Assembly (NCBI GenBank): GCA_014799805.1 | Contig: JAAVHJ010000023.1 | Coordinates: forward strand, 1-64,000 | DNA: 64,000 nucleotides | Reading direction: 5' to 3' | From: Ruminococcus sp. | GTDB taxonomy: Bacteria > Bacillota > Clostridia > Oscillospirales > Ruminococcaceae | Shown: in pieces, positions 31,915-41,384 of the stretch | Layout: every line of letters starts with the position of its first letter | How positions within the stretch are numbered: position 1 is the first letter of the stretch | Made by a program: the position numbers and the translations under genes | Notes under the pieces: generated by a model | The model's database searches: none | Told to the model about the DNA's origin: nothing | What the model saw: only the letters and a program-made list of their open reading frames with translations

Positions 31915-34029
31915 ATGTTACGGTTCGGAGAAAAGATTGTCAAGCATAAAGTATTAATTTTACTGATTGGCATTATCATGTTAATTCCTTGTGCAATTGG
32001 TTACCTGAATACAAGAGTAAATTATGACCTCTTGTCTTACTTGCCAGAAGATATTGAAACCATGATAGGACAGAATATTCTAAAAGATGAATTTGGCAAA
32101 GGCGGTTTTTCATTTGTTATCATTGAGGGAATGCCTGACAAAGACGTTGAAAAAGTGAAAGGGCAACTTGAAGATGTTGAACATGTAGCACAAGTACTCT
32201 GGTATGATTCTCTTGCAGATATTTCTGTGCCAAAGGAAATTCTTCCTGAAAAATATTATCATTTTTTTAATTCAGAAGATTCTACAATGATGATTGTATT
32301 TTTTGATGATACGACTTCAGCAGATGGCACACTGCAAGCAATTGATACGATGCGGGAAATTACATCTGAACAGTGTTTTATCAGTGGTATGTCCGCAGTT
32401 ACAGCAGATATGAAACATCTGTCTGAAAGTGAAACCCTTATGTATGCAGGCGTTGCGGTCGTTTTAACAAGCCTGATATTAGCCATTACAATGGATACTT
32501 TCCTGATACCGTTATTTTTTATGCTGAGTATAGGGCTTGCCATTGCATGGAATTTAGGAACAAATTTCTTTTTCGGAGAAATTTCATTTATGACACAGGC
32601 TTTAGCACTGGTATTACAATTAGGTGTTACAATGGACTATTCTATTTTCCTGTGGCATAGTTACAAAGAACAGCAGACATTATATCCAGATAAAATGGAA
32701 GCAATGGCACATGCAATTTCTATGACAGTTGGTTCGGTTGTCAGCAGTTCATTCACAACGATTGCAGGATTTTTGTCCATGTGTTTCATGAGCTTTACAC
32801 TAGGACTTGATTTAGGAATTGTTATGGCAAAAGGTGTTGTATTTGGTGTGATTGCCTGTGTGACTGTATTGCCATCTATGATATTAATTTTTGATAAAGC
32901 GATTGAAAAAACATCACATAGAAATTTTATACCAGAATTTCATAAAATTCCTAAATTTATTGTTCAGCATTTTGCATTGTTTCTGACATTAGGATTAGTT
33001 ATTCTATTTCCGTCATTTTATGGCTATCATCATTATGATGTGTATTATAATCTTGATAGTACAATGCCAGCTTATTTGCAGAGTATGACCGCTAATGAAA
33101 AACTTGCTGAAGAATATGGTATGAATAGCACACATATGTTACTTGCAAGTTCTGATTTAGATGCTAAAGCAGTCACAAAAATGCTGAACGAAATGAAAGA
33201 AATTGATGGTGTGCAGTTTACATTAAGTTTTAATTCAATTGTCGGCACAGCCATTCCAGATGAAGTAATTCCAGAAAGTGCAAAAGAAAAATTAAAAAGT
33301 GATGACTGGCAATTAATGATGATTGGTTCAGAATATAAAGTTGCTTCTGATGAAGTAAATGCACAAGTTGAAAAATTAAGTGCAATTGCCAGAAAATATG
33401 ATACTGCCAGCATGTTAATCGGTGAAGCACCTGCAACAAAAGATTTGATTGAAATTACAAATCATGATTTTACAGTTGTTAGTATTTTGTCTATCGCAAT
33501 TATTTTTGTGATTATTGCATTTACATTCCGTTCTGTCACAATTCCAGTTATTTTAGTAGCTGTAATTGAACTTGCTATTATGATTAATCTTGGTTTATCT
33601 TATTACTTAGGCGGTTCCTTACCGTTCGTTGCGTCAGTCGTAATCGGAACAATTCAGTTAGGTGCAACTGTGGATTATGCAATTTTAATGACAACCCGTT
33701 ATCGTGTGGAACGGCATTCTGGCAAGAGTAAGCAAGAAGCTGTTGGTATTGCATTATTCACTTCTATGAAATCCGTTATGGTTTCTGCATTAGGCTTTTT
33801 TGCTGCAACAATTGGCGTAGCAATTGTATCAGAAATCGGTATGATTTCTTCTTTATGTATGTTGCTTGCAAGAGGTGCATTAATTTCCATGATAGTTGTA
33901 TTAACTGTACTGCCCTCACTGTTTTTATTATTGGATAAAATTATTTGCAAAACAAGTGCTGGATTCAAGCCAGAAAATTCTATGCATGAAATGACATATT
34001 CGCATGTATCTGAAAGGAGTATATTATAA
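31915..34029 (+). CDS. MMPL/RND family transporter
   Basis: A 704-residue membrane protein behind AGAAAGGATG. It has two MMPL halves. Each half has one helix (near 14-30 and 345-362), an extracytoplasmic domain, then a cluster of about five helices. Family motifs are VTMDYSIFLWHSYKEQ in half 1 and GATVDYAILMTTRYR in half 2, where the Asp residues fit the proton-relay positions. MMPL proteins export lipids or small toxic molecules. It is co-transcribed with a heptad-repeat secreted protein and controlled by the divergent TetR gene. Confidence 0.92.
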   Translation: MLRFGEKIVKHKVLILLIGIIMLIPCAIGYLNTRVNYDLLSYLPEDIETMIGQNILKDEFGKGGFSFVIIEGMPDKDVEKVKGQLEDVEHVAQVLWYDSLADISVPKEILPEKYYHFFNSEDSTMMIVFFDDTTSADGTLQAIDTMREITSEQCFISGMSAVTADMKHLSESETLMYAGVAVVLTSLILAITMDTFLIPLFFMLSIGLAIAWNLGTNFFFGEISFMTQALALVLQLGVTMDYSIFLWHSYKEQQTLYPDKMEAMAHAISMTVGSVVSSSFTTIAGFLSMCFMSFTLGLDLGIVMAKGVVFGVIACVTVLPSMILIFDKAIEKTSHRNFIPEFHKIPKFIVQHFALFLTLGLVILFPSFYGYHHYDVYYNLDSTMPAYLQSMTANEKLAEEYGMNSTHMLLASSDLDAKAVTKMLNEMKEIDGVQFTLSFNSIVGTAIPDEVIPESAKEKLKSDDWQLMMIGSEYKVASDEVNAQVEKLSAIARKYDTASMLIGEAPATKDLIEITNHDFTVVSILSIAIIFVIIAFTFRSVTIPVILVAVIELAIMINLGLSYYLGGSLPFVASVVIGTIQLGATVDYAILMTTRYRVERHSGKSKQEAVGIALFTSMKSVMVSALGFFAATIGVAIVSEIGMISSLCMLLARGALISMIVVLTVLPSLFLLLDKIICKTSAGFKPENSMHEMTYSHVSERSIL

Positions 34030-36587
34030 TGAAAAATTATCAAAAAATAGTAGCCTGTGTTTTGGCTGTTACGATTTCCGCAGGTGCAACTGGATTTTAT
34101 GCTTATCATCAAAAAAAAGATTCTGCATTTATTAATACATCTGCAGTTGTAACAGAAGTAATTAACACAGAATCTGTTGCAAGAGTTGCGACAAATGGCA
34201 ATATGTTTAAAGATGAAACAGTTTATGTGCTTTGTAACAATGATGCAAGTATTCGTGATATTATTGTCAGCGATTGGTTAAAAAATCCTATGGCAGAATC
34301 AAATATTTCAGACATTTCTAATTTATCTGCTATTGAGAATGTCAAAGGTGATGAAATATTTAGTACTAACGGTTCTGTCTTAAATTGGAATGCGAATGGT
34401 AATGATATTTATTACAAAGGTCATGCGACAGATACATTGCCTGTTACTGTGAATATTAAATACTTTCTGGATGATATAGAATATAGCTTAGATGATATGA
34501 AAGGCAAAAGCGGGCATCTGGTCATTAAATGGGAGTATTATAATAATCAGGTAATTACAAGAAATGTCAATGGTGAAGATATGGCACTGTATGTGCCATT
34601 CATGACAGCAAGTACTGCAATTTTAAATACAGATATTTTCCATAATGTGGAAGTGACTAATGGTAAAATAATTTCAGATGGTGAAAAATTAATTGTTGCT
34701 GGCATGGCATTCCCTGGATTATCTCAAAGTTTAGGCTTAGATGAAAAAGAAGATTTAGATATTGAAATTCCAGAAAGCTTTATGATTGAAGCAGATGTTG
34801 TTAATTTTTCTATGGATAATTCTATTACCGTTGTATCTAATGAAATTTTCAATGACTTGGATTTGAGTCAAACAGATTCTCTTGATGAAATTGAACAGAA
34901 ACTGAATGATTTAAATCAGGCTGCAAGTGATTTGTGTGATGGTACAACAAAGCTTTATGATGGCGTAAAAGAATTAGATAACGGCACAAGTGATTTCATA
35001 GACGGTGTGAATCAACTTTTTGATGGAGCAGGCGAACTTCGTGACGGTGCAAAAGAATTAAATGACGGTTCAGATAAATTGTCTAATGGTGCAAAAACAC
35101 TTGCCGATTCTACAAAAACGCTTTCTGATGGTATTGCAAGTGCGAAATCTGGTTCTGGTGTGCTGTTAGATGGGTTCTCACAGGTTACTGCTGGTTCAGA
35201 ATCTCTGAAAAATGGTTTAATTTCTGCAAAAGAGGGTGCAGAACCATTAATTAATGGTATTACACAAGTAACAGATGGTTCAGAAAGTCTTGTCAATGGA
35301 TTTGCACAGATAACAGATGGTACAGATAGATTAAACAAGGGAGCAGAAGATTTGACACAGGGAATAGATACTTTGAAAAATGGCAGTGCAGAATTAAAAA
35401 ATGGTTCTTTAGAATTGGCAAATGGTGCTGATATGCTTAGTGCAGGAGCTGAACAAATTTATATTTCTGCGAATAATCTTTCAACAGGGATTAGTTCTGT
35501 GAAATCTGGTGCAGATAGTTTGAATCAGGGTTCAGCTGCACTTGAAAATGGTCTTGAACAAGTATCTGCTGGTTTAGATACTGCAAGTGCTTCACTGGAT
35601 ACAACAATTACAGCCAATGAACAAGTTTTAAATGCCTTACAGATAGCTTATGAAACAGCTCCCTCTGAACAACTTGCTGTTGCAATTGGTACTCTGGAGC
35701 AGACAATTGCGGGACAGAAACAAGTTTCTGCATCTATGAAAACAGGTGGTTCTCTTAAAAATGGCGTGATTGCATTACAAGATGGTGCAGATAATTTGAA
35801 TCAGGGTTTATATTCACTTTCAGAGGGATTAACACAGGTTGACCAAGGTAGTAAGGCTCTTTCTGCTGGAACAGAGCAATTATATCAGTCTACACAAAAT
35901 CTTGCTGACGGTGCCGAACAGGTTTCTGCTGGTGCAAATGCATTAGATGAAGGTATGACTTCTTTAAATTCTGGAAGTAAGCAGTTAATTGGTGGTCTGG
36001 ATTCTTTGGTAACTGGTATTTCCGCACTTTCCACAGGTGCAAATGATTTAAATACTGGTCTTATGCAGTTAAAAGATGGTTCACTGGTGCTTACAGATGG
36101 TTTGACACAACTTTCAGACGGCAGTGTAACGCTTTGTGATGGAATTTTAAAGCTCTCTGATGGTGCAGATTCTCTTGACAGCGGTTTGACACAGCTTGCT
36201 GATGGCAGTACAAAACTTTTTGATGGTACACAAACACTTTATGATTCTACATTGCAGTTATCTGATGGTGCAAAAAAAATTGCTGACGGTGGGCAGACAT
36301 TATATGATGGTGTTGGTGAATTGAAAGATGGAAGTAATGAACTTGCAGACGGTGTGAAGAAACTTAAAGACGGTGCAAAGGAATTAGATGACGGAATGCA
36401 TGAATTTAAAACAGAAGGTATTGATAAAATAAATGATTTGTATCATGATGAAGTCAATGATTTCATAGAACGTCTGAAAGCAGTTAGCAATATTTCTAAA
36501 GAATACCAATCTTATTCTGGTATTTCAGATAGCATGCATGGCAGTGTAAAATTTATTTATACAATAGATGGCACAAGTGATAATTGA
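34029..36587 (+). CDS. Secreted xxxLxxG heptad-repeat protein (YhgE/Pip-like)
   Basis: An 852-residue protein whose ATG overlaps the MMPL stop by one base, behind GAAAGGAG. It has an N-terminal signal or anchor helix (about 7-25) and an extracytoplasmic domain (about 30-270). A very long run of heptads of type L-x-x-G follows (about 295-800: LYDGVKELDNG, LSDGAKKIADGG), interrupted near 540-575 by a helical segment. This is the X-X-X-Leu-X-X-Gly repeat class found in YhgE/Pip proteins and often next to MMPL genes in Bacillota. No C-terminal membrane helices are seen, unlike YhgE. It is probably an extracytoplasmic partner of the transporter. Confidence 0.85.
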   Translation: MKNYQKIVACVLAVTISAGATGFYAYHQKKDSAFINTSAVVTEVINTESVARVATNGNMFKDETVYVLCNNDASIRDIIVSDWLKNPMAESNISDISNLSAIENVKGDEIFSTNGSVLNWNANGNDIYYKGHATDTLPVTVNIKYFLDDIEYSLDDMKGKSGHLVIKWEYYNNQVITRNVNGEDMALYVPFMTASTAILNTDIFHNVEVTNGKIISDGEKLIVAGMAFPGLSQSLGLDEKEDLDIEIPESFMIEADVVNFSMDNSITVVSNEIFNDLDLSQTDSLDEIEQKLNDLNQAASDLCDGTTKLYDGVKELDNGTSDFIDGVNQLFDGAGELRDGAKELNDGSDKLSNGAKTLADSTKTLSDGIASAKSGSGVLLDGFSQVTAGSESLKNGLISAKEGAEPLINGITQVTDGSESLVNGFAQITDGTDRLNKGAEDLTQGIDTLKNGSAELKNGSLELANGADMLSAGAEQIYISANNLSTGISSVKSGADSLNQGSAALENGLEQVSAGLDTASASLDTTITANEQVLNALQIAYETAPSEQLAVAIGTLEQTIAGQKQVSASMKTGGSLKNGVIALQDGADNLNQGLYSLSEGLTQVDQGSKALSAGTEQLYQSTQNLADGAEQVSAGANALDEGMTSLNSGSKQLIGGLDSLVTGISALSTGANDLNTGLMQLKDGSLVLTDGLTQLSDGSVTLCDGILKLSDGADSLDSGLTQLADGSTKLFDGTQTLYDSTLQLSDGAKKIADGGQTLYDGVGELKDGSNELADGVKKLKDGAKELDDGMHEFKTEGIDKINDLYHDEVNDFIERLKAVSNISKEYQSYSGISDSMHGSVKFIYTIDGTSDN

Positions 36588-36744
36588 TTTTATTTTCTGA
36601 TATCTGATAAGATATTATTAAAATTGAAAGTCTGTCAGGAGTTGCTTGTAATAATAATCTTCAAAATTTAAAACAGATTCTGATTTTTTCATGTAGTTGC
36701 CCTGTTTTGTAAATTGTCTAATCACATAATTACAAAATTTTGAT

Positions 36745-36773
36745 TTGACAAGAGCTGGATTTTATGCTAGAAT
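36745..36773 (+). promoter_or_regulatory. Promoter of the topoisomerase gene
   Basis: TTGACA, 17-base spacer ending TTATGC, TAGAAT. Confidence 0.7.
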
Positions 36774-36815
36774 AAATATATTATGCAATTTTACCAGAAT
36801 AGGAGAGTATGATAT

Positions 36816-38789
36816 ATGGCTAAAAGACAGGATTATGGCAATGAAAGCATTACTATGCTAAAAGGTGCTGACAAAGTACGCAAAAGACCTGGTGTTATTT
36901 TCGGGTCAGATGGTTTAGATGGTTGCGCACACTCTGTTTTTGAAATTATTTCAAATTCCATTGATGAAGCAAGAGCTGGATTTGGTGATAAAATTTTAAT
37001 TACTCGTTGGAATAATGGCGAAATTGAGGTAGAAGATTTCGGGCGTGGTTGTCCTGTTGATTTTAATAAAACAGAACAGCGTTATAATTGGGAATTGGTT
37101 TATTGTGAATTATATGCAGGTGGCAAATATGAAGAAAATTCTTATGATTTTTCATTAGGCTTGAATGGCTTAGGCTTATGTGCCACGCAGTACGCATCAG
37201 AATTTATGGACGTGACGGTACATAGAGATAATACAGAATATAACCTGCATTTTGAGAAAGGCGAAAATGTCGGCGGTTTGCAGAAAAAAAAATATTCTGG
37301 AAAAATCACTGGGACTAAAACAAGATGGAAACCAGACTTAGATGTATTTACAGATATTCATGTACCAGACGAATTTTTTCATGATATACTCAGAAGACAA
37401 GCGGTTGTAAATGCGGGTTTATTATTTATTTATCGTTCGCAACAGGAAGATGGCAGTTTTTTAGAAAAGCAATATTTTTATCAAAATGGTATTTCTGATT
37501 ATATACAGGAAATTGTCAGTGATAAAGCAATGACTTCTATTAAATTCTGGACAGCGGAACGTGTCGGACGTGACAGAGCTGATAAACCTGATTATAAAGT
37601 AAAATTATCTGTTGCATTGGCATTTTCTAATAAAATAAATTTACTGGAATATTATCATAATTCAAGTTTTTTACAACATGGCGGGTCACCTGATAAAGCT
37701 GTCAGAAGTGCATTTTTATCACAAATTAATAGCTATCTGAAAGCCAATAATAAATTTCAAAAAAATGAATCGGTTGCATCTTTTGATGATATCAAAGACT
37801 GTTTGGCATTAGTTTCTTCGTCATTTTCAACGCAGACTTCTTATGAAAATCAAACCAAAAAAGCAATTACAAATAAATTTATTCAGGAAGCAATGACAGA
37901 TTTTTTAAAACATCAATTAGAAGTTTATTTTATTGAGAATCCAGAAGAAGCAAATAAAATTGCAGAACAAGTGCTAATTAATAAGCGAAGCCGTGAAAAT
38001 GCGGAAAAAACAAGATTAAATATCAAGAAAAAATTAGCAGGTAATATTGACTTAGCAAATATGGTTGAAAAATTTGTTGACTGTCGCACAAAAGATATTT
38101 CTCGCAGAGAATTATATATTGTAGAGGGTGATTCTGCTTTAGGAGCTGTTAAATTAGCCAGAGACGCTGAATTTCAAGCAGTTATTCCAGTAAGAGGAAA
38201 AATTTTAAATTGTCTCAAAGCTGATTATCCTAGAATTTTCAAGAGCGATATTATTACGGATTTATTAAAAGTCTTAGGCTGTGGCGTGGAAGTTAATTTG
38301 AAAAATACAGGCAATATTGCAAAATTCAGTTTACAAAATCTGCGTTGGAATAAAATTATTATTTGCACTGATGCTGATGTAGATGGCTTTCAAATCAGAA
38401 CTTTGATTTTAACGATGCTTTACAGATTAACACCAACACTGATACAAAAAGGTTATGTTTATATTGCAGAATCGCCTTTATATGAAATTAATACAAAAGC
38501 AAAGACTTATTTTGCCTATACAGAAAAAGAACGAATTGCGATTCAGAAAAAAATTGGCAATGCCAAATATACAATTCAGCGTTCTAAAGGTCTTGGCGAA
38601 AATGAACCTGAAATGATGAGTTTAACAACTATGAATCCAGATACCAGAAGATTAATTAAAGTCATGCCCTCAGACGCTGAACAAATGCAACAAGTATTTG
38701 AATTATTACTTGGTGATAATTTACAAGGCAGAAAAGAACATATTGCTTTGCATGGTGCAGATTATATTGATTTTATAGACGTGTCTTAA
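36816..38789 (+). CDS. Divergent type IIA topoisomerase B subunit (GyrB/ParE-like), no adjacent A subunit
   Basis: A 657-residue ATPase/Toprim subunit. The GHKL ATPase has FEIISNSIDEA (N47), EDFGRGCPVD (about 73-82) and GLNGLGLCATQYAS. The transducer follows. The Toprim domain has VEGDSALGAVKLARDAEFQA (EGDSA 437-441) and CTDADVDGFQIRTL (DADVDG 519-524). Several signature positions differ from canonical GyrB/ParE: GRGC for GRGI, SALG for SAGG and DVDGFQ for DVDGAH. The next gene is a sigma factor, not gyrA/parC, and a terminator follows directly. It is either a parE whose partner lies elsewhere or a specialised paralogue. Confidence 0.85.
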   Translation: MAKRQDYGNESITMLKGADKVRKRPGVIFGSDGLDGCAHSVFEIISNSIDEARAGFGDKILITRWNNGEIEVEDFGRGCPVDFNKTEQRYNWELVYCELYAGGKYEENSYDFSLGLNGLGLCATQYASEFMDVTVHRDNTEYNLHFEKGENVGGLQKKKYSGKITGTKTRWKPDLDVFTDIHVPDEFFHDILRRQAVVNAGLLFIYRSQQEDGSFLEKQYFYQNGISDYIQEIVSDKAMTSIKFWTAERVGRDRADKPDYKVKLSVALAFSNKINLLEYYHNSSFLQHGGSPDKAVRSAFLSQINSYLKANNKFQKNESVASFDDIKDCLALVSSSFSTQTSYENQTKKAITNKFIQEAMTDFLKHQLEVYFIENPEEANKIAEQVLINKRSRENAEKTRLNIKKKLAGNIDLANMVEKFVDCRTKDISRRELYIVEGDSALGAVKLARDAEFQAVIPVRGKILNCLKADYPRIFKSDIITDLLKVLGCGVEVNLKNTGNIAKFSLQNLRWNKIIICTDADVDGFQIRTLILTMLYRLTPTLIQKGYVYIAESPLYEINTKAKTYFAYTEKERIAIQKKIGNAKYTIQRSKGLGENEPEMMSLTTMNPDTRRLIKVMPSDAEQMQQVFELLLGDNLQGRKEHIALHGADYIDFIDVS

Positions 38790-38813
38790 TAAAATATAAA
38801 ATAATAATTTAAT

Positions 38814-38848
38814 AATCAGACGGGAGCTGTCCTGTCTGATTTTTTTTG
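38814..38848 (+). terminator. Terminator after the topoisomerase gene
   Basis: AATCAGAC/TGTCTGATT hairpin followed by seven T. Confidence 0.88.
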
Positions 38849-38934
38849 AAAATTTTTAAAAAAAATTGACTTTTTTGAATATTCATGCGTATTACTAGTG
38901 AAAGCTTTCAGATTTTCAAAAAGGGGGGATAAAC

Positions 38935-39402
38935 ATGCAGGCATTTGAACTTGTGAATCAATATGGCGATATGCTATATCGAATTTGTTTGCTGTCACTG
39001 AAAAATCATGCAGATGCAGAAGATGCTGTACAGGAAGTATTTTTAAAATATTTCACTCGTGCACCAGAATTTGATTCTGAAAATCATAGAAAAGCATGGT
39101 TAATTACTGTTGCATTAAACCAGTGTAAAACGATACATAGACAAAAAAAGCGTTCTATTCCAACAGAGCCAGAATTATTAAAAATTTCTGAAACTATTTC
39201 ACAGGAAAATCATGCGATTTTAGATGCACTTGTGCAAGTACCTGAAAAATTCAGAATTGTATTAATTTTGTATTATGTAGAGGGTTATAAAATTCAAGAA
39301 ATTGCGAATCTGATTGGCAAAAGCTCTAGTGCTGTGAAAATGCGTTTATCAAAAGGAAGAAAATTATTAGAAACTATCTACAGAAAGGAGTATTTATCAT
39401 GA
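38935..39402 (+). CDS. ECF-type RNA polymerase sigma factor
   Basis: A 155-residue sigma factor with region 2 (YGDMLYRICLLSLKNHADAE, DAVQEVFLKYF) and region 4 (IQEIANLIGKSSSAVKMRLS). It has no region 3, as in group 4 sigma factors. A very strong ribosome binding site (AAGGGGGGAT) precedes the ATG. It overlaps the next gene by four bases. That gene encodes a single-span membrane protein likely to be its anti-sigma factor. The target promoters are unknown; no clear ECF promoter was identified upstream. Confidence 0.9.
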   Translation: MQAFELVNQYGDMLYRICLLSLKNHADAEDAVQEVFLKYFTRAPEFDSENHRKAWLITVALNQCKTIHRQKKRSIPTEPELLKISETISQENHAILDALVQVPEKFRIVLILYYVEGYKIQEIANLIGKSSSAVKMRLSKGRKLLETIYRKEYLS

Positions 39403-41336
39403 GTGAAAAAAAATTAAAACATGCTGTCAAGCAAATTAAATTACCAGAAAATTCTAAACAAAGAATGATTCAGAAATTAGATTTAATTTCACAAGAAGAA
39501 AACGTTTTCCAAGCGGAACAGGCAAAATTGCCTATTTTTAGATATTTGCTGACGGGTGTGGCAACATGTGCATTCGTAGCGATAAGTGCAGGAGGGTTAT
39601 TTCATCTTGCATCTATGCGTACAGAAACTAGTAATCAGGAATTTTCGACTGGTAGCATTGTTCTTGATAATGCAATATCAGATTTTTCTAATCAAGAAGC
39701 CTATTTTGTCACAAAAGAATCCGAAACGCAATATTTTAATCTTAGCGAATCAGAAACGCAAGATTATTTAGAAAATTTGCAGGTATTTTTAACAAATCAT
39801 ATTGATGATTTGCAAACAGATTATTTAGCTAGTTACACTGATTATTTTATTTTATATTTAAAAAGCAGAGATTATTTTGAATTTTTTAATGATGGCAATT
39901 ATGCGTATATTATAATAAAAAATTTAGAAGAACAAAATTATTGTCTTGAAATCACAGTTGAAGATTATGAAAATTTTAAAGCAATGCTTGCAAATCCAGA
40001 GAGTTATTTTGATTTGCCTTATGAAAATGCAGATACTATTTTATATGGTAATGTCGAACAAGATATTATGAATGCTATGTTTCCTGAAACACCATTTGGC
40101 GATATTTCAGAAATGCAAGCTAGAATTATATTAGAAGATTTTTCACAAGAATCAGAAAATTCAGGAAAATATTATATTATCCCGACAGAAGAAGAATATC
40201 AAAAACTTGAAGATTTTCTAAATCAAGTAACATGGAAAAAATCTGAAAAAAATATTGAGGAAATCGCAAAATTAGAAAATAATTGGTTAGAAGTTATCAT
40301 GTATTTCATTTCACCTGACGGCGAAAAATTCACAGTTCATATGTCAAATTATGTGATAGTGACAAGTAATGATAATCAAACAGTTTATGGAATTGATGAT
40401 TTAAGTTATTTAGAAACAATTTATGATATGTTTGCCTCTAGCAATCTAAAGCATAAATTAACTTCTGGTATTGATATTTATGAACAGATGTTTTCTGAAA
40501 AAATTACGCCGTTTGGTGATGTGTCACAATTGCAAGAAAGAATAACAGTTTCAGAATATCCAGAAAAACTTATGATTATTCCAACAGAAGAACAACATCA
40601 AAAATTTGCATATTTGCTAAATAACTCTGAATGGAATGAAATCACAGATATTGATGAAAATTTTATAAACGAATTACGTTCTCAAAATCCAATTTTTACA
40701 ATTTATTTTAATACAAACTTTATTCTTGATGTTTATGATGATATTTTATGTTACTATGACCCAATGAAAAGCTCTTTGCCACAATGCTATGAAATGAATT
40801 ATCTTGTTTCAGAACTTTATCATATATTTACCCCTGCGGATAATGCGCTTTATGACATAAATCCTGATATTGATATATTTGAACAAATGTTTCATCAAAA
40901 ATCAATAAAATCTATGGAATCTGTTCCAGATTGTATTGTACGGATACCAGATACATCAATTTTAATTCATGATGAAAGTTTTTTAAGAAATTCTGCTGGC
41001 GAATATGAGCTGGAATCAGATATTACTTATTTGATTTCACAGGAGCAAAAAATAAAATTATCTGATTTTGTTGCAACACAGGAATTACAGGCAATTATCG
41101 GTTATCCAGAATTTCAGCGAGCAGATAATTATCAAAAATTTGTTGTAGAATTAACAGAAGAAAATGCATTTTTCACAGTCGAATATGATACAGAACATCA
41201 TCAATATTATTTTGTTTTATGTTCTCAAATGGAACTCCCTGGAGAACCTGTAGAGACAGGAAAGTATTGCTATTTTCCTGTGACAGAAGAATTCTATCAG
41301 ACTTGGAATGCACTGCTTGCAAATCCTGAGATATAA
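39399..41336 (+). CDS. Probable transmembrane anti-sigma factor with repeated extracytoplasmic domain
   Basis: A 645-residue protein translationally coupled (ATGA) to the sigma gene. The first 45 residues are cytoplasmic and charged (LKHAVKQIKLPENSKQRMIQ), the place and type expected for an anti-sigma domain. There is no zinc motif. One membrane helix lies at about 49-68. The large outside part contains three diverged repeats, each with an F-Exx-F/K segment. Two are clear: MFPETPFGDISEMQARI...IIPTEEEYQK and MFSEKITPFGDVSQLQERI...IIPTEEQHQK. A weaker third copy is near residue 500. The repeats may sense an envelope ligand. The anti-sigma role is inferred from coupling and topology. Confidence 0.75.
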   Translation: MSEKKLKHAVKQIKLPENSKQRMIQKLDLISQEENVFQAEQAKLPIFRYLLTGVATCAFVAISAGGLFHLASMRTETSNQEFSTGSIVLDNAISDFSNQEAYFVTKESETQYFNLSESETQDYLENLQVFLTNHIDDLQTDYLASYTDYFILYLKSRDYFEFFNDGNYAYIIIKNLEEQNYCLEITVEDYENFKAMLANPESYFDLPYENADTILYGNVEQDIMNAMFPETPFGDISEMQARIILEDFSQESENSGKYYIIPTEEEYQKLEDFLNQVTWKKSEKNIEEIAKLENNWLEVIMYFISPDGEKFTVHMSNYVIVTSNDNQTVYGIDDLSYLETIYDMFASSNLKHKLTSGIDIYEQMFSEKITPFGDVSQLQERITVSEYPEKLMIIPTEEQHQKFAYLLNNSEWNEITDIDENFINELRSQNPIFTIYFNTNFILDVYDDILCYYDPMKSSLPQCYEMNYLVSELYHIFTPADNALYDINPDIDIFEQMFHQKSIKSMESVPDCIVRIPDTSILIHDESFLRNSAGEYELESDITYLISQEQKIKLSDFVATQELQAIIGYPEFQRADNYQKFVVELTEENAFFTVEYDTEHHQYYFVLCSQMELPGEPVETGKYCYFPVTEEFYQTWNALLANPEI

Positions 41337-41350
41337 TTAATTTAATAAAT

Positions 41351-41380
41351 AAAAAACTCCCATGTATTCGGGAGTTTTTT
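41351..41380. terminator. Bidirectional terminator
   Basis: AAAAAACTCC/GGAGTTTTTT hairpin serving the sigma/anti-sigma operon and the convergent ABC exporter operon. Confidence 0.9.
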
Positions 41381-41384
41381 ATAA

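Noticed and set aside
35012-35338. 108-codon minus-strand ORF opposite the heptad-repeat gene
   Set aside because: It is a shadow of the repetitive heptad coding sequence; no ribosome binding site or family features.
36588-36744. Intergenic stretch before the topoisomerase promoter
   Set aside because: No clear terminator, ORF or structured element found; the TGATATCTGATAAGATATTA region is only weakly self-complementary.
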